Source of the DNA: UBA961 sp049317525
GTDB taxonomy: Bacteria > Bacteroidota > Ignavibacteria > Kapaibacteriales > UBA961
DNA length: 15,543 nucleotides
Direction: 5' to 3'
Assembly (NCBI GenBank): GCA_049317525.1
Contig: JBMOIC010000037.1
Span: 1-15,543, forward strand
Shown here: positions 6,693 through 14,258 of the stretch, piece after piece
Position numbering within the stretch: position 1 is the first letter of the stretch
Layout of the letters: the number at the start of each line of letters is the position of its first letter
Notes under the pieces: generated by a model
What the model saw: the letters and a program-made list of their open reading frames with translations, nothing else
The model's database searches: none
Told to the model about the DNA's origin: nothing
Position numbers and translations under genes: made by a program

Positions 6693-7577
6693 CTAGCCTA
6701 TTTTTAACGATGTCATTGTAAGTGAGCCCCCTAATGCTTTATCATTAAATACAGTTAAGGGCTCACTTTTTTGTTGTAATGCAAGTATATATAATAATGG
6801 TAAAAAGTGTTCTGGTGTTGGAATAGCCAAAGAAATTGCTGAACCAAGTGAATGATAGTCAAGCAATTTTTTATGATTACCATCTATAATTGCAGCATTA
6901 ATTATTGTTTTTGCTTCTAATGCCCAATCATAGGCAAAATTTGATTCATGTAATTTATCCCAAGCCACTTTGCTTAAATTATGGACAATATTTCCGCTGC
7001 CAATTATTAATACTCCTTTTGTTCTAAGAAAAGCTAATTGTTTAGCTAGAGAATAATGATAAAATGGTTCTTTTGTATAATCTAAACTAAGTTCAAGTAC
7101 TGGAATATCTGCTTTAGGATATATATGTTTAATAACACTCCAAGCTCCATGATCTAAACCCCAAGAATTGTCTAAACCAATTTCTACATTATTAACTTCT
7201 TGACTGATATATTTAGCTAAACTTGGATTTCCAGGAGCATTATATGTAACATTATATAGTTCTTTAGGAAAGCCCCCAAAATCATGAATTGTTCTAGGAA
7301 AATCCATGGCAGTAATAAATGTTCCTTTGGTTTCCCAATGTGCAGAAATACATACAATAGCTTGTGGTTTGGGAATGTAGCTTGAAAGATTTTTGAATTC
7401 TCTTACAAATTCATTGTCTTCTATAGCATTCATAGGAGAACCATGCCCTAAAAATAAAATAGGCATAAGATCAGTTCTATGTAAAGAGGAAGATAAATCT
7501 TCTAAATATTTCATATTCATTGATGAACTCAATAAAGGTATAGTAGCTAAAGAAGAGATAAAATCTGATCGCTTCAT
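6693..7577 (-). CDS. ygiD: DODA-type extradiol ring-cleavage dioxygenase, YgiD-like
   Basis: This matches the E. coli YgiD/4,5-DOPA extradiol dioxygenase family along its length. 'LFLGHGSPMN' carries His45, 'SAHW' His80, 'GSGNIVHN' His199 and 'PTPEHFLPLLY' His257. These match the metal ligands (45, 80, 257) and the catalytic His (199) known for YgiD. 'IHDFGGFP' (97-104) and 'WGLDHGAW' (139-146) are also typical. The reaction would be cleavage of a catechol ring such as DOPA; the true substrate is unknown. Compared with E. coli YgiD it has about 23 extra N-terminal residues, 'MKRSDFISSLATIPLLSSS...', which look like a leader with a weak Tat-like or Sec-like character. The ATG at 7577 is 2 bases after the SIMPL gene's stop, so the two are cotranscribed. 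The final 25 codons carry an antisense terminator for the opposing gene. Confidence 0.93.
   Translation of the reverse strand: MKRSDFISSLATIPLLSSSMNMKYLEDLSSSLHRTDLMPILFLGHGSPMNAIEDNEFVREFKNLSSYIPKPQAIVCISAHWETKGTFITAMDFPRTIHDFGGFPKELYNVTYNAPGNPSLAKYISQEVNNVEIGLDNSWGLDHGAWSVIKHIYPKADIPVLELSLDYTKEPFYHYSLAKQLAFLRTKGVLIIGSGNIVHNLSKVAWDKLHESNFAYDWALEAKTIINAAIIDGNHKKLLDYHSLGSAISLAIPTPEHFLPLLYILALQQKSEPLTVFNDKALGGSLTMTSLKIG
6720..6772 (+). terminator. Plus-strand intrinsic terminator embedded in the ygiD coding sequence
   Basis: AAGTGAGCCC (6720-6729) and GGGCTCACTT (6759-6768) form a perfect 10-bp stem. A T-run to 6772 follows directly. The 29-base loop contains a second small hairpin, TAATG (6732-6736) with CATTA (6743-6747). 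It lies 30 bases after the stop of the 2-oxoglutarate oxygenase gene and has the T-run only on the plus strand, so it should end that transcript. On the minus strand the same bases encode 'KSEP' and 'GGSL' of YgiD. Confidence 0.8.
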
Positions 7578-7579
7578 AT

Positions 7580-8311
7580 TTAGTCTATATTATACGATAA
7601 ACGGACAGTAACTGTAGCTGTTTTTCTAATTGAGGCTGTATTAAAAGATCCACCAAATTCATATTCTTCATTGGTATTTTGTCCAATAATCTGAAATACA
7701 CCAGTTGAAGCACTTTTTAAATTTCCTAATGAGCTTCCTGCATGCTCTGCAACTTTTTTAGCTCTTTTATATGCATCTTCGGTTGCTTTTGAAATCATTT
7801 CTAATTTTAAATCTGCCAGTTTGGTATAATAATATTCAGGTTCAAAAGTTGTGATTTCAATTCCACTATGTATAAGCTCAGAAATTTCTCTAGAAATATT
7901 TTCAATTCGAGTAACATCATGGGATTCAATTCTGATGGTTTGTTTTAAATCATAACCAATAAATTCAGAACCTATTTGATTGCCATTTCCATCAAATACA
8001 TTTTTAAATCCCTTATCAATTGTTATTGAAGAAGAGGTTATTTGTTGTTCTTTTATTCCTTTACTGATGAGATAAGATTTTACCTTCTCTTTTTTTGCAG
8101 CAAGAACTGCATATGCTTCTTTTAAATCTAATTGCAGAGCAGAAATACCTGCGCTCCAAATTGCTAAATCTGCTTTGAAATTAGTGCTTCCTAAACCTGT
8201 AACAGTAATAGAATCATCAGCTTTTACTCTTTTAGCAAATGTTGATGATAATGCATACCCTGCTATTATTACTGTGATACCAATAATAATTGAATTAAGA
8301 TACTGCTTCAT
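7580..8311 (-). CDS. SIMPL domain-containing protein (DUF541 family)
   Basis: This 243-residue protein has an N-terminal hydrophobic segment (about 7-25) that acts as a signal peptide or membrane anchor, then a SIMPL domain (about 33-240). Family features are 'SITVTGLGSTNFKADLAIW' near the start of the domain, a Lys-rich helix 'AAKKEKVKSYLISKGI', the 'ITSSSITID' strand, 'GYDLKQTIRIES', and the second half 'AYKRAKKVAEHAGSSLG', ending with 'ASIRKTATVTVRLSY'. Members are envelope or periplasmic proteins, and some are linked to oxidative stress resistance or signalling. The biochemical role here is not shown. It is the first gene of a two-gene unit with ygiD, 2 bases apart, and diverges from the permease across 116 bases. 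Confidence 0.92.
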   Translation of the reverse strand: MKQYLNSIIIGITVIIAGYALSSTFAKRVKADDSITVTGLGSTNFKADLAIWSAGISALQLDLKEAYAVLAAKKEKVKSYLISKGIKEQQITSSSITIDKGFKNVFDGNGNQIGSEFIGYDLKQTIRIESHDVTRIENISREISELIHSGIEITTFEPEYYYTKLADLKLEMISKATEDAYKRAKKVAEHAGSSLGNLKSASTGVFQIIGQNTNEEYEFGGSFNTASIRKTATVTVRLSYNID

Positions 8312-8365
8312 AAATAACCCTTTGAATGGAATGATAATATATCGACATAAATTTATAGACTGCTA

Positions 8366-8397
8366 TTTGCTGAGATACATTTTATTGATTAGTTTAT
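8366..8397 (+). promoter_or_regulatory. Possible promoter of the amino-acid permease gene
   Basis: TTTG at 8366-8369 is followed after 20 bases by TAGTTTAT (8390-8397). The second element keeps four of the six fixed positions of TAnnTTTG, and the spacing is the same as in the tRNA promoter. Transcription would begin about 25 bases before the ATG at 8428. The match is partial. Confidence 0.35.
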
Positions 8398-8427
8398 TGC
8401 ACGTGGATTATAGAAATAACATTTATT

Positions 8428-9708
8428 ATGAAAATTACCAATAAACTAAGATTTTTTGATATCACAATGATGGTGATAAGCCTTGTTATTGGAATGGGCA
8501 TTTTTAGAGCGCCTGCTACAGTAGCTTTAAGGGCTGGTAATGAAACCTTATTTTATGCCGCTTGGATTTTAGGTGGCATTATTGCAATGTGTGGAGCTCT
8601 TGGTTTTGCTGCAATTGGACGTAGAATGCCTGTTTCGGGAGCATATTATAGAATTTTTGCTCAGGCATATCATCCTTCTATTGCATTTGCAATCAATATC
8701 TTAATACTTGTTTCTAATGCTGCTTCTTCTGCAGGTGTTGCAATTATTGGGTCAGAATATATCAGTGCATATTTTCCAGGTATACATACTTCTATTTTAG
8801 CATCAATGATGATTATCGCTTTATTTGGGGTTAATCTATTAGGATTAAGAACAAGTGCTAATGTCCAAAATATTTTAATTGGTATCAAAGTAATAATGCT
8901 GCTTTGTGTTATTTCTGCAATTGGAATAGTTCCAGAAATGCAAAGCACAGCACCTTTGATACATAATCAAGGTTTGATGGAATCTTTTGGTTTGGCTTTA
9001 ATTGCTGTTTCTTTTACATATGGTGGATATCAGCAGACGATTAATTTTGGTGGAGATATTGTAGATAAAGGAAATACATTGCCAAAAGCAATTATCCTTG
9101 GTGTTATCATTATTATTTCTCTCTATCTATGTGCTAATGCTGCTTATGTTCATGTGATAGGTTTTTCGCAATTAGCTCAGGCAAAATCTATAGCAGCTAT
9201 TGTTGTTCAATCACTTTTTGGAAATGCTGGTTCTTTACTATTAAGTGCAGTATTGGTGATATCTGTTTTTGGATATATCAATGTATCGATGTTATCTAAT
9301 CCAAGAGTATTGCAAGCTATGAGTGAAGATGGTGTATTACCCAAAACTTGGGCTAAAGGAAAAGCAGAAAAAGGTGTCAATGTTTTTGCTTTAATTATTT
9401 TCACACTATTAAGTATTATTTGTGTGTTTGCAGGAAAATCTTTTGAAACGATACTTAACTATACGATATTTCTAGATAGCATTGGATTAGCAGTAGGAAT
9501 ATCTACTTTATATCGTTTAAAAGGAGAAAAAATCTCTCCATTAATTCATGCTGCTACTGGATTCTTCATTTTGTCTTGCCTTTATACCAGCTGTAATATT
9601 TTTATTTTTGATACACAAGCTGGTGTATATGGATCTGCATTATTTGCCGTAATTTTTATTTGTGGTTGGTTTATCACAAAGAAATCACAAGTAAAGTACA
9701 CATCATAA
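8428..9708 (+). CDS. APC-family amino-acid permease
   Basis: This is an inner-membrane transporter of 426 residues with about 12 hydrophobic segments, usual for the amino acid-polyamine-organocation superfamily. Segment 1 carries 'VIGMGIFRAPATVA' (20-33), matching the unwound GxG-I-F substrate-binding helix. The next helices include 'WILGGIIAMCGALGFAAIGRR' in pieces around 46-66, then 'MPVSGAYYRIFAQAY', the conserved proline/glycine/tyrosine loop. 'FTYGGYQQTINFGGDI' (about 196-211) resembles the segment-6 region of the LAT-like group. No substrate can be assigned; it is most likely an amino acid. It stands alone on the plus strand and its stop overlaps the opposing barrel gene by 6 bases. Confidence 0.92.
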   Translation: MKITNKLRFFDITMMVISLVIGMGIFRAPATVALRAGNETLFYAAWILGGIIAMCGALGFAAIGRRMPVSGAYYRIFAQAYHPSIAFAINILILVSNAASSAGVAIIGSEYISAYFPGIHTSILASMMIIALFGVNLLGLRTSANVQNILIGIKVIMLLCVISAIGIVPEMQSTAPLIHNQGLMESFGLALIAVSFTYGGYQQTINFGGDIVDKGNTLPKAIILGVIIIISLYLCANAAYVHVIGFSQLAQAKSIAAIVVQSLFGNAGSLLLSAVLVISVFGYINVSMLSNPRVLQAMSEDGVLPKTWAKGKAEKGVNVFALIIFTLLSIICVFAGKSFETILNYTIFLDSIGLAVGISTLYRLKGEKISPLIHAATGFFILSCLYTSCNIFIFDTQAGVYGSALFAVIFICGWFITKKSQVKYTS

Positions 9709-10221
9709 TGTATAAAATACCTGTACTCCTATTGCTGGTAGTATATGGAAATCAAAATCGAGATTAAACCAGCTATTACTTGATGTCTTTTTTATTTCTT
9801 GATTAGATAATTCATAGAATATACCTGCATCAACACTTATTCCCCAATGTTCATCGATTAAGAAATCATGCCCAACTTTTGCATTGAGATACGTGTATTT
9901 ATGTATTTCTTTTTCTGTTTCATCTCTAAAAGACATAGCGCCTAATTTTCCAAACCAAGGCTTTTGTTTTCCTGTTTTTGCCTCACCTGCAAAGTGATAT
10001 AGAAATTCTGCTGAATATTGATAAATATCTTCATTTTTTAATGGTAAGGTGCCAAATCTGAGTCCAAATTCTGCTTGTGAATATTGATAGCTCACACCAA
10101 TATGAGCCAATTCTGGCAATCCTAATCCCGTTGAAAATTTCCATGTATCTTGCGCATCACAATATATTATACTTGAAAATACAAGGGTTAAAAAAAGAAA
10201 TATTCTTTGAATTAATTTCAT
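9703..10221 (-). CDS. Small predicted outer-membrane beta-barrel protein
   Basis: This is a 172-residue protein with a signal peptide (about 1-23, ending 'YCDA'). The mature part is a run of alternating amphipathic strands with many aromatic residues: 'KFSTGLGLPELAHIGVSYQY', 'AEFGLRFGTLP', 'YQYSAEFLYHF', 'WFGKLGAMSF', 'YTYLNAKVGHDF', 'WGISVDAGIFYEL', 'FHILPAIGVQVFYTL'. About eight strands would give a small barrel. The C-terminus ends in an aromatic strand, as outer-membrane proteins often do. No specific family is recognised. It is the last gene of the five-gene run, 29 bases after ggt, and ends in a TGA that overlaps the permease 3' end. Confidence 0.8.
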   Translation of the reverse strand: MKLIQRIFLFLTLVFSSIIYCDAQDTWKFSTGLGLPELAHIGVSYQYSQAEFGLRFGTLPLKNEDIYQYSAEFLYHFAGEAKTGKQKPWFGKLGAMSFRDETEKEIHKYTYLNAKVGHDFLIDEHWGISVDAGIFYELSNQEIKKTSSNSWFNLDFDFHILPAIGVQVFYTL

Positions 10222-10250
10222 AATGAATAGATATAAAATGTAAAAACGTA

Positions 10251-11972
10251 TTATTCGCCCGAGGCAGAATCATCGCCACGATTATCTCCAATTCCTTCGA
10301 TAGAAGTATCTGGAGCTATGAAAATTGCATCGATGCGCCCAATTGCTGATCTCTGTTTTAGAGTATATCCAATTTGTTCTAATTCTTTTTTTGTAGCAGT
10401 ATCAAAACAATCTGCTTCATGATATAGAATATCTGGTAACCATTGATGATGAAATCTTGGACTATGTATAGCTTGCTGTAAAGACATATCAAAATCTATC
10501 ATATTTATCAGCAATTGATACATAGAAGTAGTAATTGTTGCTCCACCTGGTGTACCAGCAATTAAGAATAAAGAGTCATTTTTCTGAACAATTAATGGTG
10601 TCATAGAGCTTAACATTCTTTTCCCAGGCTGAATAGCATTTGCTTCTGCACCAATTAAACCGAACATATTTGGTGTTCCTGGTTTTACACTGAAATCGTC
10701 CATTTCATTATTTAAAACAAAACCTGCCCCTTTTACAATTACTCTAGATCCATAATTTCCATTTAAAGTAGTAGTAACAGAAACGGCTTGTCCATATGAA
10801 TCTACAATTGAATAATGAGTTGTTTCTTCTGAAGCATATTGTAATGTACCTTCTTTCATTTGCTCTGAAGGAATCGTTTTCATTGGATTAAAAGTAGATA
10901 TTCTGTGTTTTGCATAATTTTTTGCTGTTAATCCTTTTATAGGAACATTATAATAATCAGCATCTCCGCAATAGACAGCTCTATCGGCATAAGCTCTTTT
11001 TTCGGTTTCTGCCATCCAGTGAATAGATGCAGTAGTATGAAATCCCAATGAATGAAGATTAATTGTTTCACTCATATTCATCATTTCATTTAGTATCATT
11101 CCACCCGCTGAAGAAGGTGGCATTGTATAAACAGTAAATGAATCTCTATAAGTAAATTCGATAGGTTTATGCCAAATGGGTTTATATTCTGATAAGTCTT
11201 TATGAGTAATGATACCACCACCGGATTTCATTTCTTTTACTATTAAATCCGCAATTGCTCCTTTATAAAAACCATCTTTACCATACTTTTGGATCATTCT
11301 AAGAGTGTTAGCTAAATCTTTTTGGACAATCTTATCTCCAGTTTTCCAAGGAATATCTTGATAAAAAACTGTCTTGTGATTATTCAAACGTTTGAAGTCT
11401 AATCTATTCTTATTTAATTCTTCGGCTTCTTTTTCTGTAAGTAAAAATCCATTTTCTGCATATGAAATAGCAGATTGTAAAAGAGTTTTCCATGGTAATG
11501 TACCATGTTCTTTATGTGCATCGTATATTCCTGCAACCGAACCTGGAATACCACTTGCAAGATGTCCATCCTTGCTTACACTATCATTAATATGTCCATT
11601 TTGTTGAATATACATATTCCTACTAGCTAGTTCTGGTGCTGTTTCACGAAAGTCTAATGCTTGAATATCATAATGATTTCTTCTGTATATCAGATAACCT
11701 CCGCCCCCAATATTTCCTGCTCTTTGATATACAACTGCAAGTACAAAATGGACAGCTACCATTGCATCTATGGCATTACCTCCTTTTTTTAGTATTATCA
11801 GTCCTGCTTCTGATGCCAGCGGATGCGCAGTTACAATCATGTGCTTTTTGCCCTTAACCTGCTTATTGATTGTATATGGTTGTGCATATACTTCACAAGT
11901 ATTCATGTAAATAAAGAGCATAAAAAGATATATGTGTTTTCTCATATTGATATGTATCATATCGTATTTCAT
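10251..11972 (-). CDS. ggt: Gamma-glutamyltransferase (glutathione hydrolase)
   Basis: This exported N-terminal-nucleophile hydrolase cleaves the gamma-glutamyl bond of glutathione and similar peptides. It is made as a proenzyme that cuts itself into large and small subunits. The processing site and nucleophile are in 'EETTHYSIVD', where Thr384 would become the new N-terminus. Other conserved parts are 'DFRETAP' with Arg109, 'GNIGGGGYLIYR' (87-98), 'MPPSSAGG' (284-291), 'LNNEMDDFS' (420-428), 'LSSMTP' (454-459) and 'GTPGG' (473-477). All key residues appear intact. Three in-frame ATGs are possible: 11972, 11960 and 11945. The last gives a more compact signal peptide ('MRKHIYLFMLFIYMNTCEVYA'); I list the longest. 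It sits 13 bases after the unknown secreted gene and 29 before the barrel gene. Confidence 0.95.
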   Translation of the reverse strand: MKYDMIHINMRKHIYLFMLFIYMNTCEVYAQPYTINKQVKGKKHMIVTAHPLASEAGLIILKKGGNAIDAMVAVHFVLAVVYQRAGNIGGGGYLIYRRNHYDIQALDFRETAPELASRNMYIQQNGHINDSVSKDGHLASGIPGSVAGIYDAHKEHGTLPWKTLLQSAISYAENGFLLTEKEAEELNKNRLDFKRLNNHKTVFYQDIPWKTGDKIVQKDLANTLRMIQKYGKDGFYKGAIADLIVKEMKSGGGIITHKDLSEYKPIWHKPIEFTYRDSFTVYTMPPSSAGGMILNEMMNMSETINLHSLGFHTTASIHWMAETEKRAYADRAVYCGDADYYNVPIKGLTAKNYAKHRISTFNPMKTIPSEQMKEGTLQYASEETTHYSIVDSYGQAVSVTTTLNGNYGSRVIVKGAGFVLNNEMDDFSVKPGTPNMFGLIGAEANAIQPGKRMLSSMTPLIVQKNDSLFLIAGTPGGATITTSMYQLLINMIDFDMSLQQAIHSPRFHHQWLPDILYHEADCFDTATKKELEQIGYTLKQRSAIGRIDAIFIAPDTSIEGIGDNRGDDSASGE

Positions 11973-11985
11973 TGTTAACAGATAC

Positions 11986-12606
11986 TTATTGTATATATCC
12001 TAATGATTGTAAGCCATTGATAATATCTGCTTTGCTTTTAAATATTGATTTATGTATTCTCCCAATTTCCCATATGCAATCACATCCACCATTGACATTA
12101 CTACTAATATCATTCAAGAATAAAAGCTTTTTGGGTAGCTTCTGTGTATAATCATAAATAGATGTAGAATATAGTTTGCCATGCACACTAGAATTATTGA
12201 TATCCCATGTAGTGAGAATTATCAGTTCTTTTTCTTTGTCATTATCGGCATTAGCAAAAAATATATGTTCGATTTTTGGAGGACTTTCCTCTTCAATTAA
12301 TGTATCAATAATTGATTCTATATAATTTTTCTTATAAGAATCAGATGCATATAATGTTGCAATTACCCTTGTATATGCTGTTTGTTGTAGATCATCATGC
12401 AATGGGAGAAGATATGTTTCCGAAAGAAAAGCAATAATCACTGAAGTATTATTCCACGAAGTTTCAATCACTTTATCATATAGTATAGATGAAGAGGGCT
12501 TAATTCTAAGAATAAAAGATTCAGCAGATTCACCCTTGTATCTGCTTATTTTTTGGGCATTTACATTAATGATACAAATGAATAAAAAGAGAAATAATCG
12601 GAACAT
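11986..12606 (-). CDS. Secreted protein of unknown function with Asp-rich loop
   Basis: I cannot name this 206-residue protein. It has a clear signal peptide (about 1-18, 'MFRLFLFLFICIINVNAQ'). The mature region starts with a helical stretch, then 'FFANADNDKEKELIILTTWDI' at about 116-136. This resembles the calcium-binding loop plus strand of FG-GAP/VCBS-type repeats (Asn119, Asp121, Asp123, Glu127), but only one copy is visible and no propeller repeat follows. The C-terminal part has a Cys-Asp-Cys pair (175-177). It lies 29 bases after the sulfatase gene and 13 bases before ggt, so it belongs to the same presumed operon, but neither neighbour explains its job. Confidence 0.75.
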   Translation of the reverse strand: MFRLFLFLFICIINVNAQKISRYKGESAESFILRIKPSSSILYDKVIETSWNNTSVIIAFLSETYLLPLHDDLQQTAYTRVIATLYASDSYKKNYIESIIDTLIEEESPPKIEHIFFANADNDKEKELIILTTWDINNSSVHGKLYSTSIYDYTQKLPKKLLFLNDISSNVNGGCDCIWEIGRIHKSIFKSKADIINGLQSLGYIQ

Positions 12607-12635
12607 AAATATTACTCTAAAAAAGTAAATGCTTA

Positions 12636-14240
12636 TTATTTATGTATCAATATCGCTTTTTTGAATTGTAAATCATCATGTATTAGTGAAATTGTTTTAA
12701 GCCCAGCAGCAACATTATTCATATCAACTTGAATTGAATATTGATGAGGAAGTATTTCTACAGATTGCTCTAATTTTCCATTAGCGGAATATATATGTAC
12801 AGTAGCTTGCTTTTGTAATGGTTTATGAAACTGAAGAGTTAATAAGGATGATTGACTATCAAAATAGGAGGTAAAATATTCATCAGTATCAGAATCTTGT
12901 ACAGACAAAGCAGTACAAAATGCACCAGTTCCAACTAATTTTGACATTTCGCCGCATAGATATTCATAATTAGTTTTATCATTTCCGGTTAAGTTTGCTT
13001 GTAGTAAATCAATGTTTTCTTCGGGGTCTTTTAATAGATTGACAAATTTTTGAGTTCCATTATCATAATCCATTAATTTATACTCTTTATTTCTCATAGT
13101 TTTTCCATCTCCTGCAACGGGAGTTAGCTTAAATACCTCAGAAAAAACCCAATCTCTAATTATAGAATCTTGATCATAAATAATTGGTAATAAGCTTTTG
13201 GAATCTACAGGTTTAGATTGCAGAATATTCTGTTTCCAATTAGAAAACCCCATAAGCTCTATGATTGTAGCAAATAAATCATGAGTATTAACTAATGCAT
13301 TGGAATATCTACCAGGATTTTTGACAGATGGCCCAGAAATAATAAATGGAACAGAAATACCTTCTTGGCTTATACCACCTTTTGCACCACCTTTTACTTG
13401 TGAAACTTTCATATCGCTACCATTATCGCCAATAAATATAATATCTGTGCTGTCCATTATATTATGTGCTTGTAGGGTATCAAAAAGTCTTCCGATTTCT
13501 TTGTCTAATGCCTCTGACATTGCTTTAAAATATGGAATAACACTTGAAGCAGTATCAGAAGGAATTCCTTTTAATTCTGTATAAGAATGAAGATTACTTG
13601 GTGGTAAATGGAAAGGAGAATGTGGAGCATTATAAGCTAGCCATAAAAAGAATGGTTTATTTTGTGGAACAGATTTAACCCAATCGATAGCATTATTAGT
13701 TAATTCTGTAGTTGCATATGTATTACATACTGCAGACTTACCATCTTTAATTTTATTCCAAGAATAAAAACTTGGAAGTTGTCCGGCAAAATTACCTTCA
13801 TAATGGTCATATCCTAAAGTTAAAGGTAAAATATAATTGGTTTGAGGCATTGCAGAATGAAGATGCCATTTACCAATATTAGCTTTTGCTATGCCATTAG
13901 GTTTAAAGATATGTAGCATACGTGGAATTGTCATTTCTGCTGTATCTAATACTCTAGAGCCTTGGCCACCAACAGCATCACCTACACCAGTTCTAAAGCT
14001 ATATCTGCCTGTTAAAATGCCTGCCCTAGTTGGTGAACATAATGGATTAGACCATGCTTTATTGAATACTATTCCCTTTGCTAAAAGACGTCTGATATTG
14101 GGTAATTTGACTGTATCTCGGTGATTTTCAATAAACCCACAGTATTCGCTGCTTAAATCATCTGCAATGATTAATACAACATTTCTTTGAGCAATGATAC
14201 AAGTATAAGAACACAATAAACAAAGCAGGAATAGTTTCAT
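12636..14240 (-). CDS. Secreted sulfatase with T9SS-like C-terminal domain
   Basis: This is a type I (formylglycine) sulfatase of 534 residues. Signal peptide is about 1-17. The catalytic motif 'CSPTR' (68-72) fits C-x-P-x-R, so Cys68 would be converted to formylglycine. Metal and active-site residues are Asp27-Asp28 ('IADD'), Lys124 and His126 ('GKWHLH'), His207 ('APHSPF'), Asp272-Asn273 ('GDNGSD') and a Lys near 287. The region from about 450 to the end is separate: 'ATVHIYSANGKLEQSV', then a beta-rich stretch ending in 'KKAILIHK'. This resembles a T9SS type A sorting domain without the usual 'PNP', suggesting delivery to the surface or medium. No formylglycine-generating enzyme is in the window. 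The substrate, such as a sulfated glycan, is not indicated. It lies 18 bases after the YHYH gene. Confidence 0.93.
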   Translation of the reverse strand: MKLFLLCLLCSYTCIIAQRNVVLIIADDLSSEYCGFIENHRDTVKLPNIRRLLAKGIVFNKAWSNPLCSPTRAGILTGRYSFRTGVGDAVGGQGSRVLDTAEMTIPRMLHIFKPNGIAKANIGKWHLHSAMPQTNYILPLTLGYDHYEGNFAGQLPSFYSWNKIKDGKSAVCNTYATTELTNNAIDWVKSVPQNKPFFLWLAYNAPHSPFHLPPSNLHSYTELKGIPSDTASSVIPYFKAMSEALDKEIGRLFDTLQAHNIMDSTDIIFIGDNGSDMKVSQVKGGAKGGISQEGISVPFIISGPSVKNPGRYSNALVNTHDLFATIIELMGFSNWKQNILQSKPVDSKSLLPIIYDQDSIIRDWVFSEVFKLTPVAGDGKTMRNKEYKLMDYDNGTQKFVNLLKDPEENIDLLQANLTGNDKTNYEYLCGEMSKLVGTGAFCTALSVQDSDTDEYFTSYFDSQSSLLTLQFHKPLQKQATVHIYSANGKLEQSVEILPHQYSIQVDMNNVAAGLKTISLIHDDLQFKKAILIHK

Positions 14241-14258
14241 ATAATAGTTTTTTTAATG

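Noticed and set aside
8670..8948. Open frame of 92 codons on the minus strand inside the permease gene
   Set aside because: It mirrors a hydrophobic coding region on the opposite strand and has no independent support; the same applies to the other antisense frames inside sua5, ggt, the sulfatase and the YHYH gene.
13300..13584. Open frame of 94 codons on the plus strand inside the sulfatase gene
   Set aside because: It is a shadow of the well-supported sulfatase, with no recognisable domain and no promoter.
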